Source: Cupriavidus pampae
GTDB taxonomy: Bacteria > Pseudomonadota > Gammaproteobacteria > Burkholderiales > Burkholderiaceae
DNA length: 64,000 nt
Direction of reading: 5' to 3'
Assembly (NCBI RefSeq): GCF_914271485.1
Contig: NZ_CAJZAG010000008.1
Location: 186,001 to 250,000 of the forward strand
Below are positions 46,760 to 55,721 of this stretch, in pieces. A program made the translations under genes and the position numbers. The notes below the pieces were generated by a model. The model worked only from the letters and a program-made list of their open reading frames with translations. It made no database searches and had not been told where the DNA came from. Within the stretch, counting starts at the first letter, position 1, and each line of letters opens with the position of its first letter.

Positions 46760-47677
46760 GCTGCTCTCCTATCGTTGAAGTTCCCCAACAATCAGAAGGT
46801 CAACATGCCCCTCGCGGGGCACATTGGCCCCCGAGGGGAAAAATTTCGATTCGAACTCAGTCAGCCGTCTTGCGACGAAAGACCGGTTGGAAGTCTGCCC
46901 GCTTTCGCGTGGGATGATGTTTCAACCCCTATCCGGACCATTACAGCCCGGCCTTCGCTTTTTCCAACTTCCTATACCCGCATCACCAACAGCGTTCCTT
47001 GCGGTTCGCCTGCCGGGGCCAATTGCGCCCTGGCGGTAATACGGGCTTAACGCGTTCCCTGGTCGTTACACGACTGGGTTAGGGTCCGCCTCTCCGCCGG
47101 TGGTCCGTTGACGACGTATCCCGAGTTTCCAGCGAGATATCCGACCACACACCGATTTGGTTGATGCCTGTCAGCAGCTTTGGCACCTCAATGCTTACGA
47201 CGTTTATCAGCAGTTCACTTACGTTACCCATACCAGCCAGCCTAGCTCCTTGACCCCATTGCTGCTCGGAGTCTCTACGCCGTACCTCACGATAGCGGCG
47301 CACCCTTGCGGGGGCTACGTTGTCAGGAGAGCTTCACACCCCACCGTTACCAGTGACGCATGTCTCCTTAGGCTACTGCTAGTCGCATAGCAGGTTCACT
47401 ATCAGGTCGTCTTGCGACGGCCCCGACCGAACCATAACGTCCAGAGCCTCAATGCGCTCCGTCTTACAAAACTCCCCATTTGGAGAGCTCAATGCCGCGC
47501 ACACCTCCGCCTTGTGGGCAGAAGTATCCGCCCCTGAGGCGTGGTCCTTGCAGCGATCAATTGCTGTAGTCGGATCGGGATCCAACTCGTACCACTTGCA
47601 GAGAGAACCTTGGGTTTCCCGTCGGTCCTTACATTGTCGATGCGGCTAGGCCGCTGCCGGTAGCGCCGGCGTCGCAC
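46760..47677 (-). ncRNA. 5' part of the group II intron RNA (domains I-IV, non-coding)
   Basis: 918 nt between the intron 5' end and its ORF, without a gene on either strand. It begins GTGCGACGCCGGCGC and soon forms GCGGC-CTA-GCCGC, a domain I type stem. Individual domains II-IV were not drawn; a covariance search for bacterial group II introns would settle them. Confidence 0.7.
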
Positions 47678-47989
47678 GAAAACGGGCATTATAAGGCGAA
47701 TGGCCCGGTCTGCCCCATTTGGTGGCAGTGCGGCATCCCGTCAAGGGGCCGAACCAGCGGGCAAGCGATGCGCCTGCCCCACAACGCTGGCGTGCGCGCA
47801 TCGATTGTGCCGCTTCAGGCTGCCGAAACATGGCGCGGCGCGGCAAAAGGCGGCATGATATGCGCCACTCGGAATACCAATCGCGCGACACATGCAATGA
47901 CCGGCGCACCTTGCCGATCCTGTCGATTCTGGCAGTTTCGCGGGGTCGGGCCGCACCGCGGTGTCAGCGTCAGAAGTCAGGGTCAACTC
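47678..47989. other. Region between the intron and the histidine kinase gene
   Basis: 312 nt. The left 20 nt are the 5' exon of the intron. The kinase reading frame stays open from about 47768, so an N-terminal extension is possible (ATG at 47897), but the residues there are Cys/Arg-rich and do not look like protein of this family. No clear promoter was assigned. Confidence 0.4.
47688..47693 (-). promoter_or_regulatory. TATAAT box in the 5' exon of the intron, candidate ribF -10
   Basis: A perfect TATAAT on the minus strand, 10 nt before the intron 5' end. No good -35 was found 16-18 nt upstream. If used, transcription would start about 4 nt before the intron. Confidence 0.45.
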
Positions 47990-49780
47990 TTGAACGCGCT
48001 GCTCAACAAGTTCCTGCCCCCGCCCGGGCCGCCGCTCGACACCGAGACGCGCGCCAAATTGCTGGCCACGGTCCATCGTGTCTCCCCCACGGGCATTGGC
48101 GCGTCGCTGATCCTGCCGGGTCTGACCGCGGCAGCTTTCTGGCACGAAGCCCAGCACGCGGCGCTGCTCGCGTGGTGTGGGGTCATGCTGGGCCTGACGG
48201 CCACGGTCTGCTGGTTCTACTTCGGCTACAAGCGCGATGGCGGTCGCATGAGCCGCTCCGCCCATACGCGCAAGTGGTGGAACAACATGCGCGTGTACTC
48301 GTTCGTCACGGGCGTGACGTGGGGCAGCTCGGCGCTGCTGCATCTCTATACGGACTCGAGCGTGTTCTCCGCGGTGCTGTATCTGCTGACGCTCGGCGTG
48401 CTGGCCGGCGGCGCCACATCGCAGTCGCCGGTGCCGTCGAACCTCGTATTTGCGGGTATCCCGATTCTGGTGCCAAACGTATTGCTCGCCGATTTCGCGT
48501 TTCCCGGTCATGGCGGCTACGTGCAGGTGTTGCTGATCGTCTATTCGCTGATGCTGGCGCGCCACGCGCTGAACCTGCAGCACACGCTTGTGCGCGCGAT
48601 CCAGCTCGAGGGCGGCAGCCGCCGGCTGGCCAAGCAGTTCCAGGAAGAGAAGGAGCGCGCGCTCCATGCAAGCGAGGAGAAGTCGCGCTTCCTCGCCGCG
48701 GCCAGCCACGACCTGCGGCAGCCGGTGCATGCGCTCGTGATGCTCGTGGAAGCGTTGCGTGTGCGCAACCAGTCCAGCGCGTTGCATCCGCTCGTGGAGC
48801 AGGTGGCGGCCGGCACGCAGACCATCGACCTGCTGTTCCGCTCGCTGCTCGACCTGTCCAAGCTGGAAGGGCGCAAGGTGTTGCCGACGCTGGAACCGTG
48901 CGACCTCAACGGGCTGATTCACGACGTGATGAGCCAGTTCGCCGCGGATGCGCGCGAGAGCGGGTTGTCGCTGAATCCGCGCGTGCCCGCCGAGATCTAC
49001 GCGATGGCCGAGCCGGTACTGCTGCGGCGTGCATTGTTCAACCTCGTGCAGAACGCGCTGCGTTACACCAAACGGGGCGGCATTCTGGTCACGGCGCGGC
49101 AGCGTCGCAAGCATATTCGCCTCGAGGTATGGGACACCGGCGCGGGCATTACGCCAGAGCATCTGCCGGATATCTTCTCGCCGTACTACCAGGTGCATAA
49201 CCCGCAGCGCGATCCCTCGCAGGGGCTGGGCCTTGGGCTCGCGATCTTCAAGGAGTGCGTGCGGCTGATGCGCGGGACCTATGGCGTGCGCTCGGTGCCC
49301 GGCAAGGGTTCGGTGTTCTGGTTCGCGCTGGCGCCCGCACCGGCCGAGTCGATCGCGAGTATCCGCGCCATGCGTGCCAACGCGCTGGCGGAAGAGTCCA
49401 GGCCGGAGCCGATGCGCGGCACCGTGCTGGTGGTCGACGACGACAACCAGATCCGCAAGGCATGGATCGCGCTGATGGAAGCGTGGGGCATTCGCGTGGC
49501 CTGCGCCGCGCACGGAGCCGAGGCCGATGGGCTGTTCCGCAAGGGTCTCAAGCCGGACATCATCTTCTGCGATCTGCGGCTGCCCGGTAGCGAGAACGGA
49601 CTCGACCTGCTCGAGCGCTGGCAGACCACGCAACCGCAGGCGCGTAGCGCGCTGCTGACGGGCGATCTGAAATCCGACGCGCTGGTCGCGGCGGAAGAGG
49701 CGGGGTATTTCGTGCTGCCGAAACCGGTGGATCCGGCGGCATTGCGCATGCTGCTGCGCCGCTGGCTGCAACCGGCTTGA
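47990..49780 (+). CDS. Hybrid sensor histidine kinase with C-terminal receiver
   Basis: 596 aa from TTG 47990, which has AGGGTC 8 nt upstream. Several hydrophobic segments lie in the first about 215 residues (LILPGLTAAAFW, LLAWCGVMLGLTATVCWFYF, VFSAVLYLLTLGVLAGG, VQVLLIVYSLMLA). The phospho-acceptor box is FLAAASHDLRQPVHAL, and the ATPase has FNLVQNALRYT, VWDTGAGI and GLGLGLAIF. The receiver has VLVVDDD and the acceptor Asp in IIFCDLRLPG. The signal is unknown. The partner is probably the LuxR-type regulator encoded convergently at 49892-50551. An alternative ATG start at 47897 exists. Confidence 0.9.
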   Translation: MNALLNKFLPPPGPPLDTETRAKLLATVHRVSPTGIGASLILPGLTAAAFWHEAQHAALLAWCGVMLGLTATVCWFYFGYKRDGGRMSRSAHTRKWWNNMRVYSFVTGVTWGSSALLHLYTDSSVFSAVLYLLTLGVLAGGATSQSPVPSNLVFAGIPILVPNVLLADFAFPGHGGYVQVLLIVYSLMLARHALNLQHTLVRAIQLEGGSRRLAKQFQEEKERALHASEEKSRFLAAASHDLRQPVHALVMLVEALRVRNQSSALHPLVEQVAAGTQTIDLLFRSLLDLSKLEGRKVLPTLEPCDLNGLIHDVMSQFAADARESGLSLNPRVPAEIYAMAEPVLLRRALFNLVQNALRYTKRGGILVTARQRRKHIRLEVWDTGAGITPEHLPDIFSPYYQVHNPQRDPSQGLGLGLAIFKECVRLMRGTYGVRSVPGKGSVFWFALAPAPAESIASIRAMRANALAEESRPEPMRGTVLVVDDDNQIRKAWIALMEAWGIRVACAAHGAEADGLFRKGLKPDIIFCDLRLPGSENGLDLLERWQTTQPQARSALLTGDLKSDALVAAEEAGYFVLPKPVDPAALRMLLRRWLQPA

Positions 49781-49802
49781 TGTAAGCCGGACCAGCGCGC
49801 TG

Positions 49803-49881
49803 AAAAAAAGGCCGTCGCAATAAAAAGGCCGTCGCAACAGCGCGGCGGTTTCTTCCTGATTTCTTCCTGATTTCTGCCTGA
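49803..49881. repeat. Two sets of short direct repeats between kinase and regulator genes
   Basis: AAAAAGGCCGTCGCAA occurs twice (49805-49820 and 49822-49837). Then TTTCTTCCTGA occurs at 49849-49859 and 49860-49870, with a variant TTTCTGCCTGA at 49871-49881. They fill most of the 111-bp convergent gap. Confidence 0.92.
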
Positions 49882-49891
49882 CTGCGCGAAG

Positions 49892-50551
49892 TTACTGGCG
49901 CAGGCGGAAACGTTCCATGCGCGACATCACCTGCATGCGTGTGCGTACGCCCAGTCGCTGCAGGATCGCGGACACATGTTCCTTGACGGTGTTTTCGGTC
50001 AGTCCGAGCTTGCGCGCGATGACCTTGTTCGGCAGTCCTTCCAGCACGAGCGCAAGTACGGATCCCTGACGCGGGGTCAGCCCCAGCTCCGCTGGCGTGA
50101 CCGGAATGCCGTGCGCGGGCCCGAATTGCTGCGAGCGACCGCTGAGGGCTTCATCGGTCGGAAAGCTCGTATCGCCAGCCAGCACCTTGCGCACCGCTGC
50201 GGTGAACGCGTTGGCATCGAGGTGCTTGCCGACGAAGCCGCACGCGGAGAGCGCACGGGCGCGCCCGACGATCTCGGGCGTAGCCTCGGCCGACATGAAA
50301 ATGAAGCGCGCACCAGGAATCACGGTCTTGAACGTCTGCATGGCATCGAAGCCAGTGCCGTCGTTCAGCCAGATATCGAGCAGTACGATATCCGGCCGTA
50401 ATCCTTGTTGCAGCGAATTGAGGGCTTCCTTGGCACTACCGGCCGCGTGAACGGCAACGTCCGGCATGACTTCCGCAAGAAACGCGGTCGTGCCTGATAG
50501 GGCCATAGGATGATCATCGACCACCAACAGAGTCGGTGCAGTGTTCGACAT
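49892..50551 (-). CDS. LuxR/NarL-family two-component response regulator
   Basis: 219 aa. The receiver has the acidic pair DD at 12-13, the acceptor Asp at 59 (VLLDIW) and Lys in GFVGKH at about 109. The C-terminal LuxR helix-turn-helix is GLTPRQGSVLALVLEGLPNK, then VIARKLGLTENTVKEHVSAI. It probably takes phosphate from the adjacent hybrid kinase, directly or through its receiver. ATG 50551. It is convergent with the kinase and divergent from purN. Confidence 0.93.
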   Translation of the reverse strand: MSNTAPTLLVVDDHPMALSGTTAFLAEVMPDVAVHAAGSAKEALNSLQQGLRPDIVLLDIWLNDGTGFDAMQTFKTVIPGARFIFMSAEATPEIVGRARALSACGFVGKHLDANAFTAAVRKVLAGDTSFPTDEALSGRSQQFGPAHGIPVTPAELGLTPRQGSVLALVLEGLPNKVIARKLGLTENTVKEHVSAILQRLGVRTRMQVMSRMERFRLRQ

Positions 50552-50701
50552 GCGTATTCCCGTCTAATTTCCCAGCTCGTCCTTGTTGTCACCTCGCCTC
50601 GCCGAAGTGGGCGGGGGGCGCGTGGACGTAACGGCCACTCTAACAGAGCGAGTGAGGCGTCACAATCCATCAATCGCAGGTATTTTCAGCAAGCTCGCCT
50701 T

Positions 50702-50728
50702 CGGAAATTGCCTATGCAGGCAAATTTC
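50702..50728. repeat. Inverted repeat in the gap between the response regulator and purN
   Basis: GGAAATTGCCT, ATGC loop, AGGCAAATTTCC. The arms match except for one extra A. It lies in the 244-nt divergent region, so a regulator site is possible; an RNA hairpin is the alternative. Confidence 0.6.
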
Positions 50729-50795
50729 CCGTGAATTAAGCACCTAATACGCTCGCTTTGCGAGAGTTTAGGCATTCGCTTGGTAGAATTGCGCG

Positions 50796-51461
50796 ATGAA
50801 AAATATTGTGATCCTGATCTCGGGGCGTGGCACAAACATGGAAGCCATCGTCCGCGCATGCGAATCCGAGCGCTGGCCGGCTCGTGTGTCGGCTATTCTG
50901 TCGAACCGCGCCGATGCGGCGGGACTGCAGTTCGCCGCCGAGCATGGTATCCCCACGATCGTTATCGACCATCAGCATTATCCCGACCGTACCGCATTCG
51001 ATACGGCCATGCGCGACGCAATCGACGCATGTCAGCCGGATCTGGTAGTACTGGCGGGATTCATGCGTATCCTTACGCCGGCCTTCGTCGACCATTACGC
51101 GGGCCGCATGCTCAATATTCATCCGTCGCTGCTGCCCAGTTTTCCGGGGCTCAAGACACATCGGCAGGCGCTCGATGCGGGCGTCAAGCTGCATGGCGCG
51201 ACGGTTCATTTTGTCACCCCTGAACTCGATCATGGTCCGATCGTGATGCAGGGGGCACTCGACGTTCTGCCTGGCGACACTCCGGAGTCCCTGGCCGAAC
51301 GTCTGCTCGACTGCGAGCACATCATCTATCCGCGCGCCGTACGCTGGTTCATCGAGAACCGGCTGCGCGTGCAGGACGGCATCGTTCACGTTCACCCGGC
51401 CGAACCGCAGTGGTTCCTGGCCCTTTCAGCCAACGCCGGCGTGGCAGGTATCTCATCATGA
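50796..51461 (+). CDS. purN: Phosphoribosylglycinamide formyltransferase (folate-dependent)
   Basis: 221 aa. ISGRGTNMEAIV at the phosphate site, then the catalytic set NIHPSLLPSFPG, HGATVHFVTPELDHGPIVMQ with the Asn, His and Asp expected. It formylates GAR in purine step 3 using 10-formyl-THF. ATG 50796; a TAGAAT lies just upstream at 50784-50789. The stop overlaps the next start (ATGA). The gene pairs functionally with purM elsewhere in this window. Confidence 0.97.
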   Translation: MKNIVILISGRGTNMEAIVRACESERWPARVSAILSNRADAAGLQFAAEHGIPTIVIDHQHYPDRTAFDTAMRDAIDACQPDLVVLAGFMRILTPAFVDHYAGRMLNIHPSLLPSFPGLKTHRQALDAGVKLHGATVHFVTPELDHGPIVMQGALDVLPGDTPESLAERLLDCEHIIYPRAVRWFIENRLRVQDGIVHVHPAEPQWFLALSANAGVAGISS

Positions 51462-52879
51462 CAACCAGTCGTAATCACGCAACACCCGATCAAAATCGCC
51501 AGCGCAATCGCAGCAAGGGCAAGTCGAGTCCTATTCGACAATCCGCGCAGGCCGGCAAGGCGATCTCGCCACGCACCGGCACCGACGGCGCGTTCGCGCG
51601 CACCGGTAGCGGTCTGCAGGCGTTCCATCTGCAACATATCGATCGTCTGCTTTACAAGGTGCTGCTGTTCGCGCGTCCGTCCGACGCGGTGGTCAGCCAC
51701 TATTTCCGCGAGCACAGCAAGCTTGGTCATCGCGAGCGCGGCATCATCGCCGAGGCGGTCTTCGCGGTGCTGCGCCGTCGCGTCGAGTTTGGCCAGTTCG
51801 CCGAAAGCGGCACCGGCGCGGCCACGCGCCGGCTGGGCCTGCTCGGTCTGGCCGCGACGCTGGGCCGCGACGCGCTCACGCCGTTCCTGCATCCCGACGA
51901 AGCCGAGTGGCTCGACCGTCTGACCACGATCGAGCGCGCCAGCCTGGCGCCGCGCGTGCGCGCCAACCTGCCGGAGTGGCTGTACGACGATCTGGTCGCG
52001 CGTCACGGCGAGGCCTTCACGGCAGCGCTCGGCGATGCGTGGCTGCGTCCCGCGCCGCTGGACCTGCGCGCCAACGTCATCAAGATGACGCGCGAGCAGG
52101 CCATCGAGGAACTCGAGACTGCGGGCATCGGCGCCACGCCGACGCCGATGGCACCGGCGGGCATCCGCCTGGCGGGCAAGCCCGCGCTGAACCAGTTGCC
52201 GTTGTTCATCAACGGCGGCGTGGAAGTGCAGGACGAGGGTAGCCAACTGCTGTGCAATCTGGTGGCGCCACGTCGCGGCGAGATGGTGGTGGACTTCTGC
52301 GCGGGCGCTGGCGGCAAGACGCTCGCACTGGGCGCGGCCATGCGTTCGACGGGCCGTTTGTACGCGTTCGACGTGTCCGAGAAGCGCCTGGCCAACCTGA
52401 AGCCGCGCCTTGCGCGCAGCGGTTTGTCCAACGTGCATCCGGTATTGATCGACTCCGAGCGCGATGCCAAGGTCAAGCGCCTGGCCGGCAAGATCGATCG
52501 CGTGCTGGTGGACGCGCCGTGCAGCGGGCTGGGGACGCTGCGCCGCAACCCGGACCTCAAGTGGCGCCAGACGCCCGAGTCCGTGCTGGAACTGACCGAG
52601 AAGCAGGCCGCGATCCTCGACTCGGCGGCACGTTTGCTCAAGGGTGGTGGACGCATCGTGTATGCGACGTGCAGCGTGCTGGAGGCGGAAAATGAAGCTA
52701 TCGTGCGCGATTTCCTCGCCAAGCACGAGAATTTCCGCCTGATCCCCGTGCAAGAGGTACTCGCCGAGCAAAAGATCGAAGTACCCTCGTTGTCGGCAGA
52801 TAGCGGCATGTTGGCGTTGTTTCCGCATATCCATCAAACCGACGGCTTCTTCGCCGCCGTGCTCGAGCGGACGCGCTAA
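51458..52879 (+). CDS. RsmB/NOP-family RNA (cytosine-C5) methyltransferase
   Basis: 473 aa. A basic N-terminal extension (about 50 residues, Ser/Lys/Arg-rich) and a helical N-domain precede a Rossmann methyltransferase: EVQDEGSQLLCNLVAPRRGE, VVDFCAGAGGKTLALGA, the catalytic Cys motif VLVDAPCSGLGTLRRNPDL and IVYATCSVLEAEN. It methylates cytosine in rRNA, or possibly tRNA. It resembles RsmB (Sun), but in Burkholderiales rsmB commonly sits near fmt, so the exact target is open. It is coupled to purN (4-nt overlap) and to the MscS gene (1-nt overlap). Confidence 0.88.
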   Translation: MTTSRNHATPDQNRQRNRSKGKSSPIRQSAQAGKAISPRTGTDGAFARTGSGLQAFHLQHIDRLLYKVLLFARPSDAVVSHYFREHSKLGHRERGIIAEAVFAVLRRRVEFGQFAESGTGAATRRLGLLGLAATLGRDALTPFLHPDEAEWLDRLTTIERASLAPRVRANLPEWLYDDLVARHGEAFTAALGDAWLRPAPLDLRANVIKMTREQAIEELETAGIGATPTPMAPAGIRLAGKPALNQLPLFINGGVEVQDEGSQLLCNLVAPRRGEMVVDFCAGAGGKTLALGAAMRSTGRLYAFDVSEKRLANLKPRLARSGLSNVHPVLIDSERDAKVKRLAGKIDRVLVDAPCSGLGTLRRNPDLKWRQTPESVLELTEKQAAILDSAARLLKGGGRIVYATCSVLEAENEAIVRDFLAKHENFRLIPVQEVLAEQKIEVPSLSADSGMLALFPHIHQTDGFFAAVLERTR

Positions 52880-54264
52880 TGGCGGAGGCAGCAAGCGCGG
52901 CGGGTGCCACGCCGCAGTTTGGCAGAATGCTGGACGACCTGATCCGCGATTCCGGCGGACAGGCGTTCTTCTGGCAGATCGCGGTGCTGGCGGGTTGCCT
53001 CGTGGTGGCGTGGTTCCTGGCACGCCACGTCGTCAAGCGGATGGACGCGCGCTACGCCACGTCCAGCTTTGCCCTGCGTTTCGCGGCCGCCAGCCTCGAG
53101 CGCGCGATGTTCCCGCTGTTCGGCTGGCTACTGGTGATGGGAGCGCGTTTCGCGCTGGCCCCGTTTGCATCGGTCAGCGTACTGCGGCTCGCGCTGGTGC
53201 CCTTGTTCGGCATCACCTTCCTGTACTTCGCGTTCTACATCCTGCGGCGCGTGCTGTCCGGCGACGGACAGCTGCAGGGCATGCTCGTGCTGGTGGAGAA
53301 GGTACTGACCACGCTGGTGTGGCTCGGCATGGGCCTGTACGTGCTTGGTCTGCTGTGGGACGTCATCGCGTGGATGCAGGGCGTGCGGTTCTCGGTGGGC
53401 GGCAAGCAGGACGTGAGTCTTGCCAGCACGTTGCTGGGGGCGCTCTGGATACTGCTGACCGTGCTGGTCGCGATGTGGTTCGGCTCGTGGCTCGAGGACC
53501 GGCTGATGCGCGCGCCGCGTCTCGACACCAACCTCAAGGTGGTGCTCACGCGTATTACCAAGGCGCTGCTGCTGCTGGTGTCCCTGCTGCTGAGTCTGTC
53601 GCTGGTCGGCATCGACCTGACCGTGTTGTCGGTGTTCGGCGGCGCGCTCGGCGTCGGCCTGGGGCTGGGTTTGCAGAAGATCGCGAGCAATTACATCTCC
53701 GGCTTCATCATCCTGCTCGACCGGTCGGTCAAGCTTGGCGACCAGATCACCGTGGACAAGTACACGGGCATCGTGGCGCAGATCCGCACGCGTTACACGG
53801 TGGTGCGCAATGGCGATGGCGAGACGCTGGTGCCGAATGAGCAACTTGTGGCGCAGGCGGTCCAGAATCATTCGTTCTCGAACACCAATGTGCGCGTGGC
53901 AACGCGCGTGCAGGCCGACTATGCCGCCGACCCCGACACGGTGATTGCGCTGCTGGAAGCCTGCGTCGCCGATCTGCCACGTGTGCTGCCCGACCCGAAG
54001 CCCACCGGCTTCCTCGTTTCGTTCGCCGAGAGCGGGATCGAGTATGAAATTGCCGTCAACATCGCCGATCCGGAGAAGGGGAAGCTCGGCGTGCAATCGG
54101 CGATGAACCGCGCTATTTGGCGTACGTTCCGTGCACACAACATCTCGATCCCCTATCCGCAACGCGAAGTTCGGGCGTTGCCGGGGTCACTTCCGGAACC
54201 AACGCCGGATGGGGATCTCCAAATCGGGGAAATAGCGGATGTCCCGCGTGCGCCGATCCGGTAG
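52879..54264 (+). CDS. MscS-family mechanosensitive ion channel
   Basis: 461 aa with about 5-6 membrane segments. The MscS core includes the pore-lining Ala/Gly helix GVGLGLGLQKIASNYISGFI (about residues 255-275), then SVKLGDQITVDK and RYTVVRNGDGETLVPNEQ of the beta domain, and a cytoplasmic C-terminal cage. It releases solutes on hypo-osmotic shock. Start ATG 52879 overlaps the upstream TAA by one base (TAATG). Confidence 0.93.
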   Translation: MAEAASAAGATPQFGRMLDDLIRDSGGQAFFWQIAVLAGCLVVAWFLARHVVKRMDARYATSSFALRFAAASLERAMFPLFGWLLVMGARFALAPFASVSVLRLALVPLFGITFLYFAFYILRRVLSGDGQLQGMLVLVEKVLTTLVWLGMGLYVLGLLWDVIAWMQGVRFSVGGKQDVSLASTLLGALWILLTVLVAMWFGSWLEDRLMRAPRLDTNLKVVLTRITKALLLLVSLLLSLSLVGIDLTVLSVFGGALGVGLGLGLQKIASNYISGFIILLDRSVKLGDQITVDKYTGIVAQIRTRYTVVRNGDGETLVPNEQLVAQAVQNHSFSNTNVRVATRVQADYAADPDTVIALLEACVADLPRVLPDPKPTGFLVSFAESGIEYEIAVNIADPEKGKLGVQSAMNRAIWRTFRAHNISIPYPQREVRALPGSLPEPTPDGDLQIGEIADVPRAPIR

Positions 54265-54507
54265 AATGGGGGGTTGTCGCGGGTAAACATCGCCGCCACA
54301 TCCTCGTTAGACCTACGTCATACAGCCGCCAGATTGCAGCGGCTCGTACCGCGAACCGCCCGGGCCCCGAAAATTGCACCAGGCGCGTCGAGAAAGCTAT
54401 CGCAATCACTGCCTCTGGCAGATTTTTTGCGCAGACTTTGCTGCGCGCCTGAAGTGGCTGGCACGCCGTGCCGTGCCGCAAGACCTGATTATTCGACGGA
54501 GAACAGT

Positions 54508-55698
54508 TTGTTCGACACAATTCTTGACTGGGCCGCCAATGGCCTTGCCAACTGGTCCTGGTGGGAGATCGTGATCTTCACCCTCGTGGTGACGCACATC
54601 ACCATCGCGGGCGTCACCATCTTCCTGCACCGCTGCATGGCGCACCGGTCGCTGGACCTGCATCCGATTGCTCAGCATTTCTTCCGGTTCTGGCTGTGGC
54701 TGACCACCGGCATGGTGACCAAGGAATGGACTGCCATTCACCGCAAGCACCACGCCAAGTGCGAGACCGAAGACGATCCGCATAGCCCGCAGACGCGCGG
54801 TATCCGCAAGGTGCTGATGGAAGGCGCCGAGCTCTATCGCGAAGAAGCCAAGAACAAGGAAACCATTGCCAAGTTCGGTCACGGCACGCCTGACGACTGG
54901 GTCGAGCGTAACGTGTACTCGCGCTTTGGCTGGCAGGGCGTCGGCCTGATGCTGATCATCGACGTTGCGCTGTTCGGCGTGGTCGGCATGAGCGTGTGGG
55001 CGGTGCAGATGCTGTGGATCCCGATCCATGCAGCCGGCATCATCAACGGTCTCGGCCACTGGTGGGGCTATCGCAATTACGATTGCGAGGACGCTTCGAC
55101 CAACGTGTCGCCGTGGGGCATCATCATCGGTGGTGAGGAACTGCACAACAATCACCACACGTACCCGACGTCGGCCAAGTTCTCGATCAAGTGGTACGAG
55201 TTCGATGTGGGCTGGTGGTATATCCGCGGCATGCAGGCAGTGGGCCTGGCGAAGGTCAAGAAGATCCCGCCCAAGGCGCGCTTCGGCGATGCTCGTCCGG
55301 TCGACCACAACACGCTCGAGGCAATCATCGCCAATCGCTATGACGTGATGGCGCGTTATGCCAAGACCGTCAAGGGCGCGTTCCGTCAGGAGCTGGACAA
55401 GCTGAAGGAAGGCCGCGTGGCCGAGTACAGCAACCTGAAGCCCGCGCGCAAGTGGTTCCACCGCGAGGAAGGCAAGCTGGCCGCTACGCAGCGTCAGCAT
55501 CTGGCCAGCATCGTCGAGCAGAACAAGGCACTGCACACGTTCGTGGAAATGCGTCGCGAACTGGGCGTAATCTGGGGCCGCTCGAACATGACGCGCGAGC
55601 AGTTGCTGCAGGCACTGCAGGCCTGGTGCCACCGCGCCGAAGCCAGCGGCATCGAGGCACTTCAGGACTTCTCGCTGCGCCTGCGCCGATACGCCTGA
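54508..55698 (+). CDS. Fatty acid desaturase (acyl-CoA/acyl-lipid delta-9 type)
   Basis: 396 aa from TTG 54508 (GGAGA 9 nt upstream). Membrane di-iron desaturase with the three His boxes HRCMAHR, HRKHHAK and HNNHH, in the stearoyl-CoA desaturase-like spacing. The C-terminal about 120 residues, after VDHNTLEAIIANRYDVM, are hydrophilic, helical and Lys/Glu-rich, and go beyond the catalytic core. It introduces a cis double bond to tune membrane fluidity. The gene stands 243 bp after the MscS gene and has its own terminator. Whether the substrate is acyl-CoA or phospholipid is not resolved. Confidence 0.92.
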   Translation: MFDTILDWAANGLANWSWWEIVIFTLVVTHITIAGVTIFLHRCMAHRSLDLHPIAQHFFRFWLWLTTGMVTKEWTAIHRKHHAKCETEDDPHSPQTRGIRKVLMEGAELYREEAKNKETIAKFGHGTPDDWVERNVYSRFGWQGVGLMLIIDVALFGVVGMSVWAVQMLWIPIHAAGIINGLGHWWGYRNYDCEDASTNVSPWGIIIGGEELHNNHHTYPTSAKFSIKWYEFDVGWWYIRGMQAVGLAKVKKIPPKARFGDARPVDHNTLEAIIANRYDVMARYAKTVKGAFRQELDKLKEGRVAEYSNLKPARKWFHREEGKLAATQRQHLASIVEQNKALHTFVEMRRELGVIWGRSNMTREQLLQALQAWCHRAEASGIEALQDFSLRLRRYA

Positions 55699-55721
55699 TA
55701 CAATCGGCAGCACCCAAAATG

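Larger units (their letters stand above)
44961..47677 (-). mobile_element. Group II intron with ORF, inserted upstream of ribF
   Basis: On the minus strand the element starts at GTGCG (47677-47673), the group II 5' consensus. It includes about 0.9 kb of structured RNA, the reverse transcriptase gene, and then domain V at 45036-45003 and domain VI. Domain V is 34 nt, starts GAGCCG, ends CGGTTC and has a GAAA loop. Domain VI has a stem capped by GCAA and an unpaired branch-point A at 44968, flanked by GGG/CCC pairing. The 3' boundary, normally 7-8 nt past this A, is placed at about 44961; 44955 is an alternative. The intron and ribF share a strand, so splicing from the ribF transcript is possible. 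Confidence 0.88.
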
